From an uncultured Pseudomonadota bacterium (GTDB taxonomy: Bacteria; Pseudomonadota; Gammaproteobacteria; Steroidobacterales; Steroidobacteraceae), in the NCBI GenBank assembly GCA_903890265.1, contig CAITAM010000107.1, forward strand, positions 1-6,094: 6,094 nucleotides of DNA. The letters run 5' to 3'. Shown here in pieces: positions 1 to 4,068 of this stretch. Under the pieces are notes generated by a model that saw nothing but the letters and a program-made list of their open reading frames with translations, was not told the DNA's origin and searched no databases. The first letter of the stretch is position 1. Each line of letters starts with the position of its first letter. The translations under genes and the position numbers were made by a program.

Positions 1-509
1 CGCGAGACGACGACGTTGTTGCGCTTCTGGTCGAGCTTGATGACCTTGAACTCGAGGACCTTGCCCTCGAGGTACGACGGGTCGCGGACCGGACGCACGT
101 CGACGAGCGAGCCCGGCAGGAACGCGCGGATGTTCTCGATCTCGACGGTGAATCCGCCCTTGACGCGGCCGTTGATGATGCCGGTGACGACCTGCGCCTC
201 GTTGAACGCGGTCTCGAGACGGGTCCAGGTGCGGGCGCGCTTGGCCTTCTCGCGCGACAGGCGGGTCTCGCCCGAGCCGTCTTCGACGGAATCGAGGGCG
301 ACTTCCACTTCTTCACCGACGCTGACCTCGAGCTCGCCACGCTCGTTCTTGAACTGCTCGGTGGGGATCACTGCCTCGGACTTGAGGCCGGCGCTGACGA
401 TCACGAAGTCGGGGCCGATCTCGACGACGGTGCCGGTCAGGATCTGACCCGGACGGAAGCGCTGGCTCGCGAGGCTCTGCTCGAACAGCTGGGCAAAACT
501 TTCAGTCAT
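1..509 (-). CDS. rpsA: 30S ribosomal protein S1, N-terminal part (3' end outside window)
   Basis: Ribosomal protein S1 binds mRNA on the 30S subunit and helps unfold and recruit messages, especially those with weak Shine-Dalgarno sites. The 169 visible codons start MTESFAQLFEQSL, nearly identical to the start of E. coli S1. The first S1 (OB-fold) repeat, about residues 19-86, ends in the conserved LSREKAKR. The second, from about residue 104, includes VKGGFTV, RAFLPGSLVDVRPVRD and KLDQKRNNVVVS. In the family, the first two repeats anchor S1 to the ribosome through S2, and the later four bind RNA; the later repeats lie off the window. The ATG at 507-509 is chosen because the protein aligns with the family from residue 1. 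No purine-rich Shine-Dalgarno lies within 15 nt of it, as is usual for gammaproteobacterial rpsA. The sequence runs off the window at base 1 in an intact frame, so this is a window edge, not a truncation. Confidence 0.98.
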   Translation of the reverse strand, partial: MTESFAQLFEQSLASQRFRPGQILTGTVVEIGPDFVIVSAGLKSEAVIPTEQFKNERGELEVSVGEEVEVALDSVEDGSGETRLSREKAKRARTWTRLETAFNEAQVVTGIINGRVKGGFTVEIENIRAFLPGSLVDVRPVRDPSYLEGKVLEFKVIKLDQKRNNVVVS

Positions 510-525
510 GTGTATTCGCTCGTTC

Positions 526-587
526 CCGGGCACAAGCCCGGCGTAGGTTCTCCGCCGTAAGACCGCTGGCGCGGCCCCCGTGCGGGG
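526..587 (-). promoter_or_regulatory. Putative rpsA 5' leader with tandem hairpins
   Basis: Read on the minus strand, the 80 nt before the rpsA ATG can fold into consecutive small hairpins. They are CCCC/GGGG with loop GCAC (587-576), CCGC/GCGG with loop GCCA (574-563), CGGCG/CGCCG with a 9-nt loop (557-539), and CCGGGC/GCCCGG with loop TTGT (541-526). The last two share bases 539-541, so they exclude each other. The hairpin nearest the gene ends 16 nt before the ATG. There is no Shine-Dalgarno next to the start; the nearest GGAG is at 553-550, about 40 nt upstream. In E. coli, rpsA is known to lack a strong Shine-Dalgarno and to use a multi-hairpin leader through which S1 represses its own translation. 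That this leader works the same way is inference from position and shape. Confidence 0.5.
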
Positions 588-609
588 TTAGGTTCATGTT
601 CGGACCCGA

Positions 610-650
610 CGGTCTGGCGACCCGGTCCACCCGTGTGCCAGCGGTCTGGC
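610..650. repeat. 9-bp direct repeat CGGTCTGGC, two copies 32 bp apart
   Basis: CGGTCTGGC occurs at 610-618 and exactly again at 642-650. The 32-bp offset is close to three turns of B-DNA, so both copies would face the same side. The second copy overlaps the right arm of the 635-652 inverted repeat. It could be a protein site in the rpsA control region, or chance in GC-rich DNA. Confidence 0.35.
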
Positions 651-652
651 AC
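635..652. repeat. 7-bp inverted repeat GTGCCAG-N4-CTGGCAC
   Basis: The arms 635-641 and 646-652 are perfectly complementary around the loop CGGT. It lies between the TTGACA hexamer (676-681) and the rpsA start, about where a -10 region or transcript start would fall if that hexamer were a -35. It could be an operator or an RNA hairpin at the 5' end of the rpsA message. I do not recognise a known operator consensus. Confidence 0.45.
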
Positions 653-673
653 GTCACGTCAGCATCCAACTCG

Positions 674-724
674 ACTGTCAAACTCGTCACTCTCCGACTC
701 GGCACTCTCAGAGTCGTCACTCTC
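674..724. repeat. Tandem repeat, 15-bp period, three good copies plus a decayed fourth
   Basis: Three consecutive 15-bp units at 680-694, 695-709 and 710-724 share the core CTCGTCACTCTC or close variants, with 12-13 of 15 bases identical between pairs. On the minus strand the hexamer GAGAGT recurs at exact 15-bp steps (724-719, 709-704, 694-689), followed in phase by GACAGT at 679-674. The centre contains an 11-bp palindrome, ACTCT-C-AGAGT (704-714), and a wider inverted repeat CGACTC/GAGTCG (695-700 with 711-716). The array sits directly upstream of, and runs into, the TTGACA hexamer. It could be a set of regulator sites for rpsA, or a slipped repeat without function. Confidence 0.6.
676..681 (-). 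promoter_or_regulatory. Possible -35 hexamer (TTGACA) for rpsA
   Basis: A perfect sigma-70 -35 consensus TTGACA is present on the minus strand, about 170 nt upstream of the rpsA ATG and just after the 15-bp repeats. At 15-18 nt spacing the downstream hexamers are GACGTG, ACGTGA, CGTGAC and GTGACG, none of them a good TATAAT match. The call therefore rests on one half of a promoter plus position, and is weak. Confidence 0.25.
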
Positions 725-733
725 AACCACGCA

Positions 734-752
734 ACGGTCGCTGGCCGACCGT
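734..752. repeat. 7-bp inverted repeat ACGGTCG-N5-CGACCGT
   Basis: The arms 734-740 and 746-752 pair perfectly around the loop CTGGC. It lies 77 nt past the cmk stop and just before the 15-bp repeats. No T-run follows it on the minus strand, so it is not a classic intrinsic terminator. It could stabilise the cmk mRNA 3' end or be a binding site. Confidence 0.45.
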
Positions 753-790
753 CAGGGCACACGCCGTGGCGTCTGCCGTTTCAAACCTGC

Positions 791-813
791 GCCGCGCCGC
801 CAGCCGGCGCGGC
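791..813 (-). terminator. GC-rich hairpin after cmk, possible terminator
   Basis: The arms 791-799 (GCCGCGCCG) and 805-813 (CGGCGCGGC) form a perfect 9-bp all-GC stem with a 5-nt loop, starting 16 nt after the cmk stop. Downstream on the minus strand only a short TTT appears (after GCAGG) instead of a U-tract. Position suits a terminator of the pheA-aroA-cmk transcript, but the poor U-tract means it may only pause RNA polymerase or protect the mRNA 3' end, with read-through into rpsA. Confidence 0.4.
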
Positions 814-828
814 ACGCGCTCCGTGCGA

Positions 829-1542
829 TCAGCGCGGCCGTGCGCCAAGCCCGCGTGCGCTCGCGAGAGCAAGCACCTCGTCAACAACCGATTCCACGGA
901 GCGCGCCGAGGAATCGATGCGCACCGCGTCGGCCGTCTGCAGGAGCGGCGAGGCCGCCCGTCCCGCATCGCGCCGGTCGCGTTCCTCGATGTCACGCGAA
1001 AGGTCGGCAAGGCTACCACCGAGACCCTTATCTTTCAACTGCTTATAGCGGCGCTCGGCGCGCTCGGCGACACTGGCGGTCAGATACACCTTGAGCGGCG
1101 CGTCGGGGAAGATCGCCGAGCCCATGTCGCGCCCGTCGGCGACCAGGCCCGGCAGGCGGCGAAACGACTGCTGGCGGCCGACGAGGGCGGCGCGCACGGC
1201 CGGCAGGACCGCCACCGCCGAGGCCAGTCGACCGACCGCCTCGCTGCGCAGTTCGGGGGCAAGGTCCTCGCCGTCGACGAGGACCGCGTCGCTGCCGTCG
1301 GCGGCGCCCATGAAGACGATGTGCAGGCCGGCCGCGAGCGCCGCGTGGCCCGCCTCGTCGCCGGGAGCGAGCCCGCGCCGGGCGCCGAGCAGGCCGACCA
1401 CCCGGTACAGCGCGCCCGAATCAAGCCAGAGCCAGCCGAGGCGCCCGGCGACCTGTTTCGCCACCGTGCCCTTGCCGGCGCCGCTCGGCCCGTCGATGGT
1501 GATGACCGGGGCCGGTGCCCGCGCCGTCCCCGCCTCGCTCAT
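829..1542 (-). CDS. cmk: Cytidylate kinase (CMP/dCMP kinase)
   Basis: This cytosolic enzyme transfers phosphate from ATP to CMP or dCMP, giving CDP/dCDP for RNA, DNA and lipid synthesis. The 237-residue protein is close to the usual 225-230. It shows the Walker A loop GPSGAGKGT (18-26), the CMP-binding DSGALYR (41-47), ADGRDMG (135-141), and RAERRYKQL (161-169) leading to the lid. The substrate and lid residues R188, D192 and R195 sit in ERDRRDAGR and match E. coli R181, D185 and R188. The C-terminus carries a short Arg/Ala/Gly extension. The ATG at 1540-1542 overlaps the aroA stop as ATGA, and the family's N-terminus begins near here. No clear Shine-Dalgarno precedes it, so translation is probably coupled to aroA. 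Cmk lies next to rpsA in many Gammaproteobacteria. Confidence 0.97.
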   Translation of the reverse strand: MSEAGTARAPAPVITIDGPSGAGKGTVAKQVAGRLGWLWLDSGALYRVVGLLGARRGLAPGDEAGHAALAAGLHIVFMGAADGSDAVLVDGEDLAPELRSEAVGRLASAVAVLPAVRAALVGRQQSFRRLPGLVADGRDMGSAIFPDAPLKVYLTASVAERAERRYKQLKDKGLGGSLADLSRDIEERDRRDAGRAASPLLQTADAVRIDSSARSVESVVDEVLALASARGLGARPR

Positions 1543-2876
1543 CCGTGCGGCCCGCGGCCCGCGGCGCCCTCGACACCGACCTCAAGGCCGATGCCGCGCG
1601 CGATACCGGGAAAGTCCGGGAACGAGGTGCCGACGTTCTCCACGTCGCGGATGACGAGCTCGCCGTGGCTGAGGAGCGAGGCGACCGCGAAGGCCATCGC
1701 GATCCGGTGGTCGCCGTGGCTGTCGATCTCGCCACCGCTGAGCGGCCCGCCCTGCATCCGCAGGCCGTCCGGGTAGACCTCGACCGTGGCGCCGAGCCGG
1801 GTCAGGCCCTCGGCCATGACGGCGATCCGGTCGCTTTCCTTGACGCGCAGTTCCGCCGCACCCGAGAGCACCGTCTCGCCCCGGGCCGCGGCCGCGGCGA
1901 TGAACAGCACCGGGAACTCGTCGATCGCGAGCGGCACGAGTTCCTCGGGGATCGCGATGCCCGTGAGGTCGCTCTGGAAGACCTCGAGGTCCGCGACGGG
2001 CTCGCGACCGGCGAGCCCCGCCGGGTGCACGCGGATGTCCGCGCCCATGAGCCTCAGGATGTCGATGACACCGGTGCGGGTCGGGTTCAGGCCGACCCGA
2101 CGGATGACGAGGCCGTCCCTGGCGGCGAGTGCGCCCGCCACGAGGAAGAACGCCGCCGAGGAAATATCGCCGGGCACCTCGATGCGGCAGGCCTCGAGGC
2201 GGATCACGGGTGACACCGTCACGCGGCTGCCGGTGACCTGCACCGGCACGCCGAACGCCGCCAGCATCCGCTCGGTGTGATCGCGGGTGGGCGCGGGCTC
2301 CGTGACCGACGTCGGTCCACCGGCGTAAAGGCCGGCGAGCATCAGCGCGGACTTCACCTGCGCGCTCGCCACCTCGAGCACGTGCTCGGCACCGGTGAGC
2401 GTCTGCCCGCCGTGCACGTGCACGGGTGGCCGACCGTCGGTGGTGGTGATCGAGGCCCCCATGGTGCGCAGCGGTCGTGCGGCCCGCTCCATCGGCCGCC
2501 GGCTGAGCGACGGGTCGCCGACAAGGACGGAATCGAAGTGCTGCCCCGCGAGCAGGCCCATGGAGAGCCGCATCGCGGTGCCCGCGTTGCCCATGTCGAG
2601 CGGGCCCTTCGGCGCCTTGAGGCCGTGCAGCCCCGCGCCCTGCAGGCGCACGCGCCCGGGTCCGGTTTCCTCGATCGCAACGCCCATGGCCCGCATCGCG
2701 TTCAGCGTCGACAGGCAGTCGGCGCTGGCCAGGAACCCCTCGACCTCGGTCACGCCGTCGGCGATGCCGCCGAGCATCATCGCGCGGTGCGAGATCGACT
2801 TGTCGCCCGGCACCTGCATCGCACCGCCCACGCGGCGCTGCGACGTCACGCGGTAGCTTGCGCCCCCGCCGCTCAC
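1539..2876 (-). CDS. aroA: 3-phosphoshikimate 1-carboxyvinyltransferase (EPSP synthase), class II type
   Basis: This cytosolic enzyme joins phosphoenolpyruvate to shikimate-3-phosphate, the sixth step of the shikimate pathway. The 445-residue protein has the two-domain EPSPS fold signatures. They include PGDKSISHR (23-31, with K26, S27, R31), LDMGNAGTAMRL (93-104), RRPM (126-129), SAQVK (171-175), RDHTE (198-202), NPTRTG (264-269), IDEFP (318-322), LRVKESDR (343-350), GDHRIAM (388-394) and TSFPDF (417-422). RxHxE, GDKx, SAQxK and NxTR are the four motifs used to define class II enzymes. However, G99 keeps the glycine of sensitive class I enzymes (E. coli G96), while the E. coli P101 position is Leu104. 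I chose the GTG at 2874-2876 because it overlaps the pheA stop (GTGA), has GAGGG 7 nt upstream, and begins where the family begins. The frame stays open upstream to 3005, but that part lies inside pheA and is unlike AroA. Confidence 0.96.
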   Translation of the reverse strand: MSGGGASYRVTSQRRVGGAMQVPGDKSISHRAMMLGGIADGVTEVEGFLASADCLSTLNAMRAMGVAIEETGPGRVRLQGAGLHGLKAPKGPLDMGNAGTAMRLSMGLLAGQHFDSVLVGDPSLSRRPMERAARPLRTMGASITTTDGRPPVHVHGGQTLTGAEHVLEVASAQVKSALMLAGLYAGGPTSVTEPAPTRDHTERMLAAFGVPVQVTGSRVTVSPVIRLEACRIEVPGDISSAAFFLVAGALAARDGLVIRRVGLNPTRTGVIDILRLMGADIRVHPAGLAGREPVADLEVFQSDLTGIAIPEELVPLAIDEFPVLFIAAAAARGETVLSGAAELRVKESDRIAVMAEGLTRLGATVEVYPDGLRMQGGPLSGGEIDSHGDHRIAMAFAVASLLSHGELVIRDVENVGTSFPDFPGIARGIGLEVGVEGAAGRGPHG

Positions 2877-4009
2877 AACACCGCCCTCGGGTAGGAGCCG
2901 AGCAGGCGGAACAGCGAGGCCCGGGCTTTGAGCGTGGCAAGGGCCGCCTTCAGGGGCGGGTCGTCGGCGTGGCCATCGAGGTCGAGAAAGAACACGTAAT
3001 CCCACTTTTTCCGTTGTGAAGGCCGGGACTCGAGCCGGGTCAGGTTGACCCCGTGCTCGGCGAGGGGCTCAAGCAGCCGAAGCAGCGCGCCGGGACCGCC
3101 GACGTCGCTCGCCGAGACGAGCAGCGTCGTGCGGTCGCGACCCGACGGCGGCAGCAGCTTGCGGCCGATGATCAGAAAGCGGGTGGTGTTGTCGGGGCGG
3201 TCTTCGATCTCCGAGGCGAGGATCTTGAGACCGTAGACCTCGGCCGCCGTTTCGCCGGCGATCGCGGCCGTGCCCTGCTCGTCCCGCGCGCGGCGGGCGG
3301 CCTCGGCGTTCGACGGCGCACTGATGAGCTCGACCCGCGGCAGGTGCGCCTCGAGCCACTGCCGGCACTGCGCGAGCGACTGCTGGTGCGAGCAGACGCG
3401 GCGGATCGACTTCAGCCCGAGGCTGCGCGCCATCAGGTGCTGGTGCACCCGAAGCTCGACCTCGCCGCCGATCTTGAGCGGCGAATTGAGGAACATGTCG
3501 ACGGTGTGGTTGACCGTGCCCTCGGTCGAGTTCTCGATCGGCACCACGCCGAAATCGGCGGCCCGCGATTCCACCTCGCTGAACACCTCGGGGATCGTCG
3601 CGAGCGGCAGGGCGCGCACCGAGTGGCCGAAGTGCTTCAAAACCGCCGCCTGGGTGAAGGTGCCCTCCGGGCCGAGAAAGCCGACCTTGAGCGGCTGCTG
3701 CTGCGCGAGGCACGCCGACATGATCTCGCGGAAGAGGCGCACCATCTCCTCGTCGGACAGCGGCCCCGCGTTGCGCTCGAGCACGCCGGCCAGCACCGCC
3801 GCCTCCCGCTCCGGGCGGTAGAAGTCGACCGTGTCACCGGTCAGCCGCTTGGACGAGCCGACCTCGTGGGCGATCGTCGCCCGCTCGGCAATGAGCGCCT
3901 GGATGCGCGTGTCGATGGCGTCGATACGGCGGCGGATCGCGGCGAGGTCCGTGCCTCTGGCCGTCTTCGCCTTCGCCTTCGTCGCCCCGCCCCGCTTCGC
4001 TGCCGCCAT
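2873..4009 (-). CDS. pheA: Bifunctional chorismate mutase / prephenate dehydratase (P-protein)
   Basis: This enzyme rearranges chorismate to prephenate and then dehydrates and decarboxylates it to phenylpyruvate, the committed branch to phenylalanine. The 378-residue protein has three parts. Residues 22-104 are an AroQ helical chorismate mutase domain (LAAIRRRIDAIDTRI, later KRLTGD and FYRPERE). Residues 107-282 are prephenate dehydratase, with GFLGPEGTFTQAA, VPIENSTEGTVNHT (156-169), SHQQSLAQCRQWL (207-219) and the catalytic TRF (276-278). From about residue 294 there is an ACT domain with GALLRLL (307-313) and ESRP (327-330), the phenylalanine-binding motifs, so feedback inhibition by phenylalanine is expected. 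About 19 Lys/Ala-rich residues precede the mutase domain. The ATG at 4007-4009 is preferred to an in-frame TTG at 4027 because GGAGG precedes it. It follows gyrA after 59 nt and overlaps aroA by 4 nt. Confidence 0.97.
   Translation of the reverse strand: MAAAKRGGATKAKAKTARGTDLAAIRRRIDAIDTRIQALIAERATIAHEVGSSKRLTGDTVDFYRPEREAAVLAGVLERNAGPLSDEEMVRLFREIMSACLAQQQPLKVGFLGPEGTFTQAAVLKHFGHSVRALPLATIPEVFSEVESRAADFGVVPIENSTEGTVNHTVDMFLNSPLKIGGEVELRVHQHLMARSLGLKSIRRVCSHQQSLAQCRQWLEAHLPRVELISAPSNAEAARRARDEQGTAAIAGETAAEVYGLKILASEIEDRPDNTTRFLIIGRKLLPPSGRDRTTLLVSASDVGGPGALLRLLEPLAEHGVNLTRLESRPSQRKKWDYVFFLDLDGHADDPPLKAALATLKARASLFRLLGSYPRAVL
2884..2888 (-). promoter_or_regulatory. Ribosome binding site for aroA (GAGGG)
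   Basis: GAGGG on the minus strand lies 7 nt before the GTG at 2876, inside the last codons of pheA. It settles the aroA start at the GTGA overlap against several upstream in-frame starts. Confidence 0.7.
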
Positions 4010-4068
4010 GCTGCCTCCGTCCGCCAACCTGCTACGCCGCAGCGCGGGCCTGCTGCCCGTGCTCTGCC
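4010..4068 (-). other. gyrA-pheA spacer
   Basis: The 59 nt between the gyrA stop and the pheA ATG hold a 5-bp hairpin, CGGGC/GCCCG with a 5-nt loop (4059-4045), and the pheA Shine-Dalgarno. There is no T-run, so I see no intrinsic terminator, and no recognisable promoter. Read-through from gyrA into pheA is likely. No leader peptide or attenuator for phenylalanine control is visible in so short a gap. Confidence 0.55.
4014..4018 (-). promoter_or_regulatory. Ribosome binding site for pheA (GGAGG)
   Basis: A full GGAGG lies 4 nt before the ATG at 4009. The spacing is slightly short, but it is the best Shine-Dalgarno in the window and supports this ATG over the TTG at 4027, whose first codons would contain the GGAGG. 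Confidence 0.7.

Larger units (their letters stand above)
510..828. other. cmk-rpsA intergenic region, structured
   Basis: This 319-bp gap is the only long non-coding stretch in the window. I see no convincing gene in it. It holds, in the direction of transcription (right to left): a strong 9-bp hairpin 16 nt after the cmk stop, a second 7-bp inverted repeat, a tandem repeat of 15-bp period with an internal palindrome, a TTGACA hexamer, a third 7-bp inverted repeat, a 9-bp direct repeat, and short hairpins leading up to the rpsA ATG. It most likely contains the end of the cmk transcript and the promoter and leader of rpsA. An open frame of 86 codons crosses it (762-502) but has no ribosome binding site and resembles nothing I recognise. 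Confidence 0.8.

Noticed and set aside
502..762. 86-codon open frame on the minus strand across the cmk-rpsA gap
   Set aside because: It starts with GTG without a Shine-Dalgarno, ends inside rpsA, has no recognisable motif, and consists of repeats and hairpins read as codons. High GC readily gives such open frames.
766..1776. Long plus-strand open frame opposite cmk and aroA
   Set aside because: It is antisense to two clearly homologous genes, spans their junction, and its Arg/Ala-rich translation resembles no family. It is a GC-rich shadow frame.
2877..3005. N-terminal extension of aroA into pheA
   Set aside because: The 43 extra residues do not resemble AroA and would overlap the pheA ACT domain; the GTG with GAGGG at the GTGA overlap explains the start better.
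4045..4059. Hairpin between gyrA and pheA as a terminator
   Set aside because: The stem is only 5 bp and no T-run follows on the minus strand, so there is no support for termination.
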